DNA from: Halopseudomonas oceani
GTDB taxonomy: Bacteria > Pseudomonadota > Gammaproteobacteria > Pseudomonadales > Pseudomonadaceae
Assembly: GCF_002903165.1 (NCBI RefSeq)
Contig: NZ_PPSK01000010.1
Coordinates: 62,001-126,000, forward strand
Reading direction: 5' to 3'
DNA length: 64,000 nt
Part shown: piece by piece, positions 24,326 to 32,799 of the stretch
Position numbering within the stretch: position 1 is the first letter of the stretch
Layout of the letters: each line of letters starts with the position of its first letter
Notes under the pieces: model-generated
Database searches by the model: none
Told to the model about the DNA's origin: nothing
What the model saw: only the letters and a program-made list of their open reading frames with translations
Translations under genes and position numbers: made by a program

Positions 24326-24775
24326 TTACGTCAGGTGGTCGAGCAGGCGGGTGCGAATCATGTCCAGGTCATCGGCGGTTAGGCCGAGCAGCACGCGCTG
24401 GGGGTAGTCGATCTCTGGGCCACCTTTGGCTGCGGTGTCGCGCAGGCCGCGTTGATGCACGCGGGCAATCCAGGCGGTGCGCCCAACAAAGCCGGTGCTG
24501 AGGCCGTTGGCGGTGGCGTGGGCTTTGAGGTGCTTGGCTTGGCTGAGGCGGGTAAACATCTTGCGCTGACGGATGCGGCCGGACTTGCTGCGCAGCTGCT
24601 TTTTGCGGGGGGCGTAGGGTGTGCCGTCGGGGTTGCGTTGCGCTCTGATGCGTTGCTGCTGGCTGCGGCGCAGGTCACGGGCGATGCTTTGGCAGAGCTG
24701 GCGGCGGGCTTTGGGCTCCAGCCGGTTGAGAAGGGCGCCGGCCCAATCTTCCAGGGCTTGCAGGTTGTCAGTCAT
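24326..24775 (-). CDS. S: Tail completion/virion morphogenesis protein S
   Basis: A 149-residue protein of the P2 gpS / phage virion morphogenesis family. LEDWAGALLNRLEPKARRQL, NPDGTPYAPRKKQLRSKSGR and HQRGLRDTAAKGGPEIDYPQ are conserved parts. It acts at tail completion or head-tail joining. Length matches P2 (150). Last gene of the O-to-S late operon; a perfect palindrome (24318-24333) sits over its stop codon. Confidence 0.9.
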   Translation of the reverse strand: MTDNLQALEDWAGALLNRLEPKARRQLCQSIARDLRRSQQQRIRAQRNPDGTPYAPRKKQLRSKSGRIRQRKMFTRLSQAKHLKAHATANGLSTGFVGRTAWIARVHQRGLRDTAAKGGPEIDYPQRVLLGLTADDLDMIRTRLLDHLT

Positions 24776-25283
24776 CTACGGTGCTGCCGTAGCCCGGTGC
24801 CGGGGCACCGCTTTGCCACTCGGCCAGCAGCTCGTTGCTGGCGTCGCGCAGCTGATAGGTGCCGGCGGGCAGGAAGGGCTCCTGCTGTGGCTCTGGCGGG
24901 TGGCTAACGCTGAGTTCGCCGCCTGGCTCGGCCCTGACGATGGCGCGCTCGGTCAGCGGCAGGCTGATCTCGATGTCTACCAGGTCATTGGCGAGCACCT
25001 CGGCATTGAACGCGATGGCGTCCTGGCGCTGCTCATAGTTGTCCAGCAGCTCGCGCTGGTGTTCGCCCACCCAGGCCAGTAGGGGGATGAACACGCCGTC
25101 AGGCTGGCCGGCAAAGTCGGTGATGATCAGTTTGAGGGTGTAGCGGTACTCAAACGACAGGCCGGGGGCGCTGGAGCACACCACGTTGCCGTCGTCCATA
25201 AACACCAGCACCTTGTCTGGGCTGAGCTGCAGCTCTTTAACGCTGCTGATCAGGTGTTGCTTGAGGCTGCTGGGCTTGTACAC
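24768..25283 (-). CDS. R: Tail completion protein R
   Basis: A 171-residue P2 gpR family protein (MYKPSSLKQHLISSVKELQL; LSFEYRYTLKLIITDFAGQP; LLAWVGEHQRELLDN). It completes the tail before joining the head. It is a little longer than P2 R (155) because of a C-terminal extension after residue 130. Its start overlaps LysC by 47 bases. Confidence 0.9.
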   Translation of the reverse strand: MYKPSSLKQHLISSVKELQLSPDKVLVFMDDGNVVCSSAPGLSFEYRYTLKLIITDFAGQPDGVFIPLLAWVGEHQRELLDNYEQRQDAIAFNAEVLANDLVDIEISLPLTERAIVRAEPGGELSVSHPPEPQQEPFLPAGTYQLRDASNELLAEWQSGAPAPGYGSTVDD

Positions 25284-25536
25284 GCTGTTGCTCCTGGTGC
25301 TGGTAAACCATATCGACCTTGGCGGCGCACTCGGCCCAATCGGCCTCTGTTACGTCTACGTCAGTCAGCAGGTGGCCGTTGGTCTGGGGCTCGGTTGGTG
25401 ACAGGGTGCAGGGCGTTACGGCGGGACAGCCAAGCGCGATAGTCTGCGGCGCCGGTAATGGCGGGGCGGGTGCGCAGGCGGCGAGCAGTATCAGGCAGCT
25501 CAGTGCTAGCCCACTTGCGTAGCTCTTCGTTTTCAC
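25237..25536 (-). CDS. lysC: Rz1-like outer-membrane spanin lipoprotein (LysC)
   Basis: A 99-residue protein with a lipoprotein signal ending LILLAAC (acylated Cys21), followed by a proline-rich segment (APAPPLPAP), the usual Rz1 features. It starts inside the Rz-like gene in another frame, the classical nested spanin arrangement. It fuses inner and outer membranes with its partner at lysis. At 99 residues it is longer than most Rz1 and also overlaps gene R. Confidence 0.8.
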   Translation of the reverse strand: MKTKSYASGLALSCLILLAACAPAPPLPAPQTIALGCPAVTPCTLSPTEPQTNGHLLTDVDVTEADWAECAAKVDMVYQHQEQQRVQAQQPQATPDQQR

Positions 25537-25822
25537 GGGTTAGTGCCTCGATCTGTTGTTGGCTGGTGCGCAGCTGCTGCCGGATGCCGGCGTGCTCCTG
25601 CTGCAGCTGTTGCTGGGCGCTGCGCTCGCTGGCCAGCGCGCTGTTGAGAGCGGTGATTGTTTGCTGGCGGGCGGTGCTCTGCTGCTCTGCCGTCTGGGCG
25701 CGCTCGTTTGCGAGCTTGGTGGCGCCCTGGGCGATCTGCACGCGCTGGTGCTGCATGTACAGCAGGCCGGCCAGCGCCGCGAGCAGGGCGAGGCCGTAGA
25801 GGCTTTGGCGCAGGGTGGTCAT
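25361..25822 (-). CDS. lysB: Rz-like inner-membrane spanin (LysB)
   Basis: A 153-residue protein. Residues 5-24 are an N-terminal anchor (LYGLALLAALAGLLYMQHQR). Residues 30-110 are a long coiled coil rich in Gln and Glu (QTITALNSALASERSAQQQL), followed by a short C-terminal domain. This is the i-spanin layout, partner of LysC nested inside it. It is in the lysis module between endolysin and R, as in P2. Confidence 0.85.
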   Translation of the reverse strand: MTTLRQSLYGLALLAALAGLLYMQHQRVQIAQGATKLANERAQTAEQQSTARQQTITALNSALASERSAQQQLQQEHAGIRQQLRTSQQQIEALTRENEELRKWASTELPDTARRLRTRPAITGAADYRAWLSRRNALHPVTNRAPDQRPPAD

Positions 25823-26034
25823 TTGCGGTACCAGCCGGCGGCGTTCATGTCCGCCTCGGACAGTTTGTCGAGCGGCCCAACAATCACCATTACACGCTGT
25901 GGCGGCGTGGCTAGCTCTCGCAGGGTGTCCATGAATTGGTTGATGTCGGACGGGCTTACGTCTTGGGGGAGCACCAAGATATCGCCATCTTCGATCTTCA
26001 GTTTGCGGATTGCGTCCAAATGAGCTTCGGTCAT
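25819..26034 (-). CDS. Hypothetical 71-residue protein in the lysis cassette
   Basis: A small protein starting MTEAHLDAIRKLKIEDGDIL, with VLPQDVSPSDINQFMDTLRE and a hydrophobic VMVIVGPLDKLSE. It overlaps endolysin and Rz genes by 4 bases on each side, so it is translated with them. No signal or membrane span is clear. It is not part of the P2 cassette and its function is unknown. Confidence 0.6.
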   Translation of the reverse strand: MTEAHLDAIRKLKIEDGDILVLPQDVSPSDINQFMDTLRELATPPQRVMVIVGPLDKLSEADMNAAGWYRK

Positions 26035-26867
26035 GCGGGCACCTCTGCGGTTTGTTCCTGGTAACGCTGATAGGCGCGGGCCAGCTTCACGTCGTACAGG
26101 TTGCGGGCGTAGGCGGGGCCGTTATAGCGGCGGGCGAACTCGGTCCAGCGTTTGGCTTTGAGTGCTTTGTGCAGGGCCGGGTCTGCCTCGATGAAGCGGA
26201 TGAAGGCTTCAAAGTGCTCGTTTTCATCCTTGGCCATGCGTTGGGTGAAGTCGTCAATGCTGGCGTAGCCAAGGCGCTCGGCGTGGTAGCCCATGATCTG
26301 GAAGGTGCCCCAGCTGGCGGACTCTGGCGCGCACAGCGCATCGATCATGCAGGCCTGGGCCAGGCGCTGATGTTCTGCGGTACCGCCGGCGTAGCCGCCT
26401 GCACGCGGGTTGACCAGGTTGGGGTATAGGGTGGCCAGCTCATCGGCGTGGGCCTTGAGGGCGGCGGCGTCGTCGCTTTCGTGACGCTGCAGGCTGAGCC
26501 GCTGGTGCATGACGTGCCGCTCAAACAGAATCTTGGGCTTGCCGTTGCTGAGAAACCCCTCACCCAGGCTTTCTACTTCTGTCACGGCGTAGATGGCTGC
26601 AACATCCGCACCCAGCCGCGTGGCGGCCGCCAGTACGGCGTTGTTTTGCAGCAGCCGGCAGCAGTCACCGCCGCCCAGGGCGCGCAATGTGCTGGGGCCG
26701 GCAATGCCGTCGGCGACCAGGCCGGCGCGCAGCTGGTATGTCCGCACGGCCTGTTCAGTCAGGGGGCCGTAATGCCCATCAGGAAACAGCTTTGCACCGG
26801 CAGCATTGAGCTTGTGCTGCAGCTGCAGGACGGCGCTACCGGTGCTGCCGTGTTTGAGTACGGTCAT
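26031..26867 (-). CDS. K: Endolysin: peptidoglycan-binding plus N-acetylmuramidase
   Basis: A 278-residue protein. Residues 1-65 are a peptidoglycan-binding type 1 domain (GSTGSAVLQLQHKLNAAGAK; FPDGHYGPLTEQAVRTYQ). Residues about 75-270 are an N-acetylmuramidase (DUF3380) domain (AAIYAVTEVESLGEGFLSNG with the catalytic Glu; KILFERHVMHQRL; ASWGTFQIMGYH). It cleaves the glycan at lysis. A longer frame to 27233 runs through the holin gene and is rejected; ATG 26867 overlaps the holin-like stop as ATGA. Confidence 0.92.
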   Translation of the reverse strand: MTVLKHGSTGSAVLQLQHKLNAAGAKLFPDGHYGPLTEQAVRTYQLRAGLVADGIAGPSTLRALGGGDCCRLLQNNAVLAAATRLGADVAAIYAVTEVESLGEGFLSNGKPKILFERHVMHQRLSLQRHESDDAAALKAHADELATLYPNLVNPRAGGYAGGTAEHQRLAQACMIDALCAPESASWGTFQIMGYHAERLGYASIDDFTQRMAKDENEHFEAFIRFIEADPALHKALKAKRWTEFARRYNGPAYARNLYDVKLARAYQRYQEQTAEVPA

Positions 26868-27142
26868 GGGGTGGCCCTCAGCAGGGCGGCCAGGTTGCCG
26901 CGTGAGCGATACACCAGAATGAGCAACAGGATGGCCAGCGAGCCCTGCCAGAGGGTGACCGGCTGGCGGTAGATGATGATTTCCACCGCGTTGCACAGCA
27001 GGGTGCCGATCAGCAGCGCGGCCAGCAGTGAGATACCCCGGCGGATCCGCGCGCCGCGCCGGCGGTAACACACCAGGCGCAGTGCGGTGATGATGTGGGT
27101 GGCGGCTACCAGGGTGGCGAACAGGGTGCTGAGCATGGTCAT
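26864..27142 (-). CDS. Holin-like membrane protein
   Basis: A 92-residue protein with about three hydrophobic segments (residues 3-23, 37-53 and 65-78, e.g. LWQGSLAILLLILVY) and a basic loop (CYRRRGARIRRG). Position before the endolysin and the small size suggest a holin or antiholin that times lysis. It overlaps its neighbours by 4 bases each side. Confidence 0.7.
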   Translation of the reverse strand: MTMLSTLFATLVAATHIITALRLVCYRRRGARIRRGISLLAALLIGTLLCNAVEIIIYRQPVTLWQGSLAILLLILVYRSRGNLAALLRATP

Positions 27143-27504
27143 TCTCCCTTGCCCCTTTTGAGCCAGCCGGGCACCAGGCTGGCAAAGTCGGTTTTCTCGA
27201 TGACTTCCAGTGCCTTGAGTGCCACGGGCACAACGAGGACGGCGCCGATAAATGCGGCGGGGGCAGTGCGGGTAATAGGGGTTTGGGTGACGATTTCAGC
27301 GGCGCTGACGTAGCCGGCGCCGATGGACACCAGCAGGCCGAGCAGGCGCTGCCAGTATTTCATGTCGCGTTGATTAACGGCGATCAGTGCGGCGCCGATG
27401 ATGGCGCCAAACAGGGCGTTGCCGTCCAGCTGGGGGATGAAGGCAGACAGGCCAACGCCGGCTACGGCGGTGGCAACGACGGTGCTGGTTGTGGGCTCGG
27501 CCAT
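27139..27504 (-). CDS. Putative phage holin
   Basis: A 121-residue protein starting MAEPTTSTVVATAVAGVGLS. It has two to three membrane spans (ALFGAIIGAALIAV, LLGLLVSIGAGYVSA, APAAFIGAVLVVPVALKAL) and a basic C-terminal tail (WLKRGKGE). This is the usual P2 gpY place, after X. Together with the next gene it gives two holin-like proteins; one may be the antiholin. ATG 27504 has AAAGGA upstream; the longer frame crossing X is rejected. Confidence 0.75.
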   Translation of the reverse strand: MAEPTTSTVVATAVAGVGLSAFIPQLDGNALFGAIIGAALIAVNQRDMKYWQRLLGLLVSIGAGYVSAAEIVTQTPITRTAPAAFIGAVLVVPVALKALEVIEKTDFASLVPGWLKRGKGE

Positions 27505-27515
27505 GATGCGTCCTT

Positions 27516-27722
27516 TCAGTCCCAGAGGTTGAGCGTTTGGGTTTGGTTGGTAGCGGGTTGGTCTGGCAGCTGAATGAGCGTGCCGGTGGCAATGATCGGG
27601 CCTTGGTCGGCCAGGCCCGGGTTGAGTTGCAGCAGCTGCTCGACCACGCCGGCGGTGCGGCCAAACTGCCGCCATGCGATGGCGTCCAGGGTGTCGCCTT
27701 GCTGGGCTCGGGCGGTGGCCAT
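27516..27722 (-). CDS. X: Tail protein X (LysM-like)
   Basis: A 68-residue protein typical of P2 gpX: GDTLDAIAWRQFGRTAGVVE and then LLQLNPGLADQGPIIATGTL, IQLPD. It resembles a LysM fold and is needed for tail assembly. Length equals P2 X (67). It starts within one base of the L stop. Confidence 0.93.
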   Translation of the reverse strand: MATARAQQGDTLDAIAWRQFGRTAGVVEQLLQLNPGLADQGPIIATGTLIQLPDQPATNQTQTLNLWD

Positions 27723-28183
27723 CAGATGAGCTCGATGGTGGCGTGGCCGGTGCCGAGCAGATCGCGCAGGGCGTGGCGATAGTCGCGGCGGTAGTCGTCG
27801 GCGGTGGGCAGCTGCTCTGCATCCTCTCGCACACCGCTGGCGGTGGCGTCGTAGCCGCGATAGCGCTCGGCATGCTCCGCGGCCACCAGAGCTTGCACGG
27901 CACGGGTGTACAGCTGCTCAAGGGCGTTGCGGTTGGCGATGGTTGCAGGGTCAACTTGTGCCAGGGCGGTGTGGCCAGCGGCGAGCCACTCAGCCTTCTT
28001 GTCTTTGAGCTCGCGGTTGGTGGTGAGCATGGCATCGACGATTGCGGTTTCGAGGCGCTTGTCTGATACGTCGCCGGACAGACGCACGGAGGCCCGCAGG
28101 TCAGTGGCGTCGATCTCAGGGAAGAAAGGGTCGTTGCTGAGGACGAAAGGCTGGGTGGCCGCTTGGCCGATGAATCCGCTCAT
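27722..28183 (-). CDS. L: Head completion protein L
   Basis: A 153-residue P2 gpL family protein (PFFPEIDATDLRASVRLSGD; TDDYRRDYRHALRDLLG-like end). It closes the filled head and forms part of the connector. I use ATG 28183 (MSGFIGQAATQP). A 99-base gap separates it from the small terminase gene. Confidence 0.9.
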   Translation of the reverse strand: MSGFIGQAATQPFVLSNDPFFPEIDATDLRASVRLSGDVSDKRLETAIVDAMLTTNRELKDKKAEWLAAGHTALAQVDPATIANRNALEQLYTRAVQALVAAEHAERYRGYDATASGVREDAEQLPTADDYRRDYRHALRDLLGTGHATIELI

Positions 28184-28282
28184 GGGGCTGCCCTTATAGT
28201 CGGCGGTGGTCGGGGCGTCACAGCAGGAAAGGAACAAACCGCTGATCAGCCCCGAGCCGCCGGTGCGTGGGGAGACGCTCTG

Positions 28283-28990
28283 TTAGCCGTTGTTGCCGGC
28301 GTGTTTTTTCAGAAGACGGGTGACGCCTTCCAGTGTTTTTTTGCCACCGCACTTGTCGTGCAGTTCGATGGCGCGGGTGAGGTGTTCGCTTGCGCTTTCC
28401 AGCAGCTCTGCCTGGTCTTCGGTGAGCTTGTCGCCTTGGATGCCGTGGGCCTGTGCGCTGCCGATGGCTAGGTGCAGTTTGGCGCGTGCCTGGTCTGGCA
28501 TGTCGTGCCCTTGGGTAATGCGCAGGGCGTCGAGCAGCGGCGCAACCGGGAAGCTGTGGCCAGCCTTGATGGCGCGCAGGGCCAGCTCTGCGGGCTCTTC
28601 TGCGATCAGGCAGGCGGCGCTACGGTTGAAGCGGTCGGGCATGGTGAGGTTGTGCTCGAGCACGTATTCACCGATGCGCATGCCGGCGGCGTAATCACCG
28701 GCGTCAAAGTGCCAGAGCATGACAGTGGTGAGCACTTCGTCCTGGGCACCTTTGCCGGCGCTGACTACGCCCTCAATGTAGGGGGCGTAGTCAGGCAGAA
28801 TGCGGCGCTTGAGCTCGGCTTTCTGCTCTTGGCTCTGCACCTGCTTGAGCTGCTGCCGGTGCTGGTGCAGCTGGGCGAGTTGGAGCTCGTAGGCGGTGGC
28901 GCCTTCCATGGTTTGGTTCGGGCCAGTCGCAGCGGCCGCGAGTGCGGCGCGCTTGCGTTGCTGTGACCGTTGGGCGGGTGACAGCGGCAT
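28283..28990 (-). CDS. M: Terminase small subunit M
   Basis: A 235-residue P2 gpM family protein (MPLSPAQRSQQRKRAALAAA; ILPDYAPYIEGVVSAGKGAQ; ALRAIKAGHSFPVAPLLDAL). With P it recognises and cuts cos. N-terminal basic segment fits DNA binding. In P2 it lies between N and L as here. Confidence 0.92.
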   Translation of the reverse strand: MPLSPAQRSQQRKRAALAAAATGPNQTMEGATAYELQLAQLHQHRQQLKQVQSQEQKAELKRRILPDYAPYIEGVVSAGKGAQDEVLTTVMLWHFDAGDYAAGMRIGEYVLEHNLTMPDRFNRSAACLIAEEPAELALRAIKAGHSFPVAPLLDALRITQGHDMPDQARAKLHLAIGSAQAHGIQGDKLTEDQAELLESASEHLTRAIELHDKCGGKKTLEGVTRLLKKHAGNNG

Positions 28991-28992
28991 GG

Positions 28993-30003
28993 TTATACCT
29001 CGGTGATGTTCTCGACCAGAGCGACCAGGCCGAAGTCTTCGATGACGTAGGCGTCGTTGGAGGACTGATAGTCCGCAACGCGGTCGTATTCCGGTTCATC
29101 TTTGATGTGCCGGCGGCGGCCACCTTCCTGCCAGTAGATCGACAGGTTGCTCAGGGTGGTGACCAGCACGGTGTTATCCGGGAAGTAGGGGGCGTCATAC
29201 GGGCGCAGACCACCCAGGCGGGCCTTGCTGACGATCTCGTCAGCGGCCAGCTCTTCTTCGTTGGACTCGGCACCACGCTCAACGGCTTTCAGCAGCTTGC
29301 CGTGCAGCAGGTTGCGCGAAACCATGACTACAAGGTCTGGATGGTTGCGGTGCCACGGGTCGAGCATCTGCACTGCGTCGTACACCAGAGCATCCAGCGA
29401 CTTGTAGTCACCGGTGGCGCCGATGGTGACTTCGCCGGATGCGTCGACCACTTCATCCATCACGCGGTCCGGCGCGCCAAGGCGGATTTTCTCCAGCCAG
29501 CCGATGTTGATGTCCTGCCCCAGCGGGTTGGCGTCGATGTCGGTGGTGACCGCTGCGCTGGTGCCGTTGAAGCCGACCATGATGCGGTCCAGCCCTTGGC
29601 GCTTGGCGATAGCGCTGCTCAGTCGTGCCTGGAAGTCTTTGAACTTGGCCCATTGATCCAGCAACTGGTAGGGGAAGGCCGAGTCATAGTCGGTCTTCTT
29701 ACAGTTGTAGGTGTCTTTGGTCAGGGCGCTGCGATCCTTGGGATTGCGGCGGGTACCGCCAGCGGTGTTGGTGCGGCTGGCAATGGGGCCGTTCACACCC
29801 AGCAGCAACGCTTCGCCCGATTGCTCGGTAACGCCGAGGATGTTGATCCGGCCGAGCATGTCGGTGGATTCCTGAATCCCGGTTTCCAGCGATTGCTGGA
29901 TGGTGGGCTCTACGTTGAACTTCTGCACTGCCTCTGCCACGCGGTTGAGCTTGGCAATCTGGCCGCAGTAGGCGTTGAAGGCAATTCGGGTTTGGTTGCG
30001 CAT
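28993..30003 (-). CDS. N: Major capsid protein N
   Basis: A 336-residue P2 gpN family protein: MRNQTRIAFNAYCGQIAKLN; IQESTDMLGRINILGVTEQS; GEALLLGVNGPIASRTNT; TPY-like APYFPDNTVLVTTLSNLSIY. It builds the T=7 head after cleavage by gpO. Length close to P2 (357). Start is immediately at the ATG 30003. Confidence 0.95.
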   Translation of the reverse strand: MRNQTRIAFNAYCGQIAKLNRVAEAVQKFNVEPTIQQSLETGIQESTDMLGRINILGVTEQSGEALLLGVNGPIASRTNTAGGTRRNPKDRSALTKDTYNCKKTDYDSAFPYQLLDQWAKFKDFQARLSSAIAKRQGLDRIMVGFNGTSAAVTTDIDANPLGQDINIGWLEKIRLGAPDRVMDEVVDASGEVTIGATGDYKSLDALVYDAVQMLDPWHRNHPDLVVMVSRNLLHGKLLKAVERGAESNEEELAADEIVSKARLGGLRPYDAPYFPDNTVLVTTLSNLSIYWQEGGRRRHIKDEPEYDRVADYQSSNDAYVIEDFGLVALVENITEV

Positions 30004-30059
30004 GAGGTGCTCCGTCCGTGCGTCAGGGTTGGTCTGGCAATGTCAGCGTTAGGTCAGGC

Positions 30060-30893
30060 TCAGTAAGTGGCCAGGATCTGGCCCTCTCCACCAGTCGCCG
30101 GCGGGCGCTGGGTGTAGTCCTGATCGGGTTCGTTTTCGAGCTTCTTGAGTTGCTCGGATGCACTCTTGAAGTCGGTGCGCAACGTATCCAGCTCAGCCTT
30201 GAGCTGGGTTACCTGTTTGTCCTGGTTCGCCAAGTGCTGGGCGATCTCTTCGACGCTTTGCCCCAGCTCGTTGAAAAGGGTGGCGTCCTTGCCCTCTTTG
30301 TCCTTTTGCTTGCCGAGAGCTTCTCGCACACGGGCGAAGATGCCTTCGGCTTTGCTCGGCTCGGCGGGGGTGACGTCTTCGAAGTCGAGCTCGACTTCCA
30401 GCGCCTCGGTAAACAGGTTGTCCTTGTGCTGCTTGCGGCCGGCCAGCGGGTTAACGTCAGGGTTCTGAGCGGAAAAGGTCAGCATTTCGGTACCCAGGCT
30501 GGCGGGGCTGTCGGTGACTGCCAGGCCTTCCATATACGCCTTGCCGGTATCGGAGAAGCGCGGGTTGATCTCGATGCTGGTGAACAGCTTCTGGCGCTTT
30601 TTGTTGATGGCGATCAGCTCGTCGGTGGGCTCGATCTGCGCGAACAGCGCCAGGCGCTTCTGACCGGCAACCTCGACCTCTTCAGTCTTGAGGGCTACCA
30701 CGTCGCCGTAGGCGCGGAAGGGGCCGTCTGCGGTGATGCTGCGAAAGTGCTCCATCCAGACACGCGCACTGTAGGTGTTGGTGTTGTAGTTGGCGGCGGC
30801 ATCTTCGAGCCACTGGCGCTCGATCTTGCGACCGTCGGTGGTACCGCCTTCAACGGCGACGCGGAAGAACTTCGAGCGAGATTTGGTTGCCAT
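30060..30893 (-). CDS. O: Capsid scaffolding protein and protease O
   Basis: A 277-residue P2 gpO family protein. Residues 1-150 are a serine protease domain (GGTTDGRKIERQWLEDAAAN; RVWMEHFRSITADG with the catalytic His; GLAVTDSPASLGTEML with the catalytic Ser). Residues 150-270 are the helical scaffold. It cleaves itself and N. I use ATG 30893 (MATKSRSKFFRV). Confidence 0.92.
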   Translation of the reverse strand: MATKSRSKFFRVAVEGGTTDGRKIERQWLEDAAANYNTNTYSARVWMEHFRSITADGPFRAYGDVVALKTEEVEVAGQKRLALFAQIEPTDELIAINKKRQKLFTSIEINPRFSDTGKAYMEGLAVTDSPASLGTEMLTFSAQNPDVNPLAGRKQHKDNLFTEALEVELDFEDVTPAEPSKAEGIFARVREALGKQKDKEGKDATLFNELGQSVEEIAQHLANQDKQVTQLKAELDTLRTDFKSASEQLKKLENEPDQDYTQRPPATGGEGQILATY

Positions 30894-30973
30894 GCCTTGC
30901 GTCCTCAATCCTGAAACCAGATAGGTGTTGAGGGCATGGTCGGCAGTGGGCGCGCTGCCAGCAACGCAGCACA

Positions 30974-30995
30974 GGTGGGGCGGGGGACGCTACAC
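30974..30995 (-). promoter_or_regulatory. Putative Ogr-type activator site between P and O
   Basis: On the minus strand TGTAGCGTCCCCCGC fits the TGT-led motif before FI, with 19 of 22 positions the same. It is 81-102 bases before O and about 50-70 before P on the other strand, so it could serve one or both divergent late promoters. Confidence 0.6.
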
Positions 30996-31041
30996 CGTGG
31001 CGGGTGAGCGCAGTACGCGCGCGGGCGTCAGCATCTGCTGC

Positions 31042-32799
31042 ATGAACGCTATCGCACCGCCCCAGATCGACAACCGCCGGCACGCTCGCTTCCTGTACTG
31101 GACGGGCTGGCGCGTGTGCGATATCGCCGACTACCTGAACGAAAACGCCAAGACCATCCACAGCTGGAAGGACCGCGACGCCTGGGACCGCGCCGATACT
31201 GTAGAGCGGGTGGGCGGTGCATTGGAAGCCCGTTTAGTCCAGCTGATTCTGAAAGACCCGAAGACCGGCGGTGACTTCAAAGAGATAGACCTGCTGCACC
31301 GCCAGCTTGAGCGCCAGGCGCGGATCCAGCGTTATCAGGGCGGCGGTACCGAGACCGATCTAAACCCGAACATCGCAGCGCGCAACGCGGGGCCGAAGAA
31401 GGCGCCAACGCGCAACGAGCTGAGCGAAGAGCAGATCGAGCAGCTGGTCGATGCCTTCCGCGAAGGGTGCTTCGATTACCAGCTGGACTGGTACCGCGCG
31501 GGCAATATGCGCACCCGGATGATTCTCAAGTCTCGGCAGATCGGTGCTACGTACTATTTCGCACGGGAAGCGCTGATCGATGCCATCACCACCGGCCGCA
31601 ACCAGATTTTCCTGTCAGCCAGCAGGGCCCAGGCGCACCAGTTCAAAACCTACATGCAGGCGTTTCTCAATGACGTGGTGGGCGTCAAGCTGACAGGTGA
31701 CCCCATCGTCCTGTGGAACGGGGCGGAGCTGCACTTTCTGGGTACCAACTACCGGACGGCTCAGGGGCGCAGCGGCAACTTCTACTTCGATGAGTTCTTC
31801 TGGGTGCACGGCTTCCAGCAGATCAACAAGGTGGCGTCGGGTATGGCGCTGCACAAGAAGTGGCGCAAAACCTATTTCAGCACACCATCCACCATGGCCC
31901 ATGAGGCCTACCCGATCTGGACCGGTGAGCAGCGTAACAAGCGCCTGCCGGCTGACAAGCGGGTGCGCATCGATGTGAGCCACGACGCCCTGGCGCAAGG
32001 GCGGCTGTGTGAAGACCGCGTGTGGCGGCAGATCGTCACGATTCTGGATGCTGAGGCGCGTGGGTGTGACCTGTTCGACCTCGAAGAGCTGCGCGAGGAA
32101 TACGACGCCGACGCTTTTGCCAACCTGCTGATGTGTCTGTTCATCGATGACGGCGACTCGATATTCCCGCTCAAGCTGCTGCAGCCCTGCATGGTCGATA
32201 CCTGGGAAGTGTGGGACGACTATAAGCCGTTTGCGCCACGGCCAGTGGGTGAGCGGCCCGTCTGGGTAGGGTACGACCCATCGGAGAGCGGCGACAGCGC
32301 GGGGTTGACTGTGGTTATGCCGCCGCTGGTTGCGGGCGGGCACTTCCGGGTGCTGGAGAGACACCAGTTCAAAGGTATGGATTTTCAGGCCCAGGCCGAG
32401 TTCATCCGCAAGGTGACGCAGCGCTACCGGGTGACCTATATCGGGCTTGATACCACGGGCATGGGCACCGGCGTTGCCCAGCTGGTGCGCCAGTTCTTTC
32501 CAGGGCTGACCACGTTCAGCTATTCGCCCGAGGTCAAGGTGCGCCTGGTGATGAAAGCCATGGACGTGATCCGCAACGCGCGCCTGCAGTTTGATGCCGG
32601 CTGGACCGATCTGGCCGCCAGCCTCATGGCGATCCGCAAGACGATGACCCCCAGCGGGCGGCAGATGACCTTTGTCGCCGGCCGCACAGATGAGACCGGC
32701 CACGCGGATCTAGCGTGGGCGCTTTTCCACGCACTACACAACGAACCGCTGGAAGGGCGCACCGGCGCCAATACAGCGCGCATGGAGATTATTGGATGA
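31042..32799 (+). CDS. P: Terminase large subunit (ATPase) P
   Basis: A 585-residue P2 gpP family terminase. The N-terminus (HARFLYWTGWRVCDIADYLN) is a helix-turn-helix. The ATPase part has LKSRQIGATYYFAREALIDA (Walker A-like) and FLSASRAQAHQF, with NFYFDEFFWVHG as Walker B. The nuclease part has VWVGYDPSESGDSAGLTVVM. It packages DNA and cuts cos. I start at ATG 31042 (MNAIAPPQIDNRR); length matches P2 (590). Confidence 0.95.
   Translation: MNAIAPPQIDNRRHARFLYWTGWRVCDIADYLNENAKTIHSWKDRDAWDRADTVERVGGALEARLVQLILKDPKTGGDFKEIDLLHRQLERQARIQRYQGGGTETDLNPNIAARNAGPKKAPTRNELSEEQIEQLVDAFREGCFDYQLDWYRAGNMRTRMILKSRQIGATYYFAREALIDAITTGRNQIFLSASRAQAHQFKTYMQAFLNDVVGVKLTGDPIVLWNGAELHFLGTNYRTAQGRSGNFYFDEFFWVHGFQQINKVASGMALHKKWRKTYFSTPSTMAHEAYPIWTGEQRNKRLPADKRVRIDVSHDALAQGRLCEDRVWRQIVTILDAEARGCDLFDLEELREEYDADAFANLLMCLFIDDGDSIFPLKLLQPCMVDTWEVWDDYKPFAPRPVGERPVWVGYDPSESGDSAGLTVVMPPLVAGGHFRVLERHQFKGMDFQAQAEFIRKVTQRYRVTYIGLDTTGMGTGVAQLVRQFFPGLTTFSYSPEVKVRLVMKAMDVIRNARLQFDAGWTDLAASLMAIRKTMTPSGRQMTFVAGRTDETGHADLAWALFHALHNEPLEGRTGANTARMEIIG

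Noticed and set aside
26031-27233. 400-residue long form of the endolysin frame
   Set aside because: The first 120 residues are the holin gene read in the wrong frame; ATG 26867 with ATGA overlap is the natural start.
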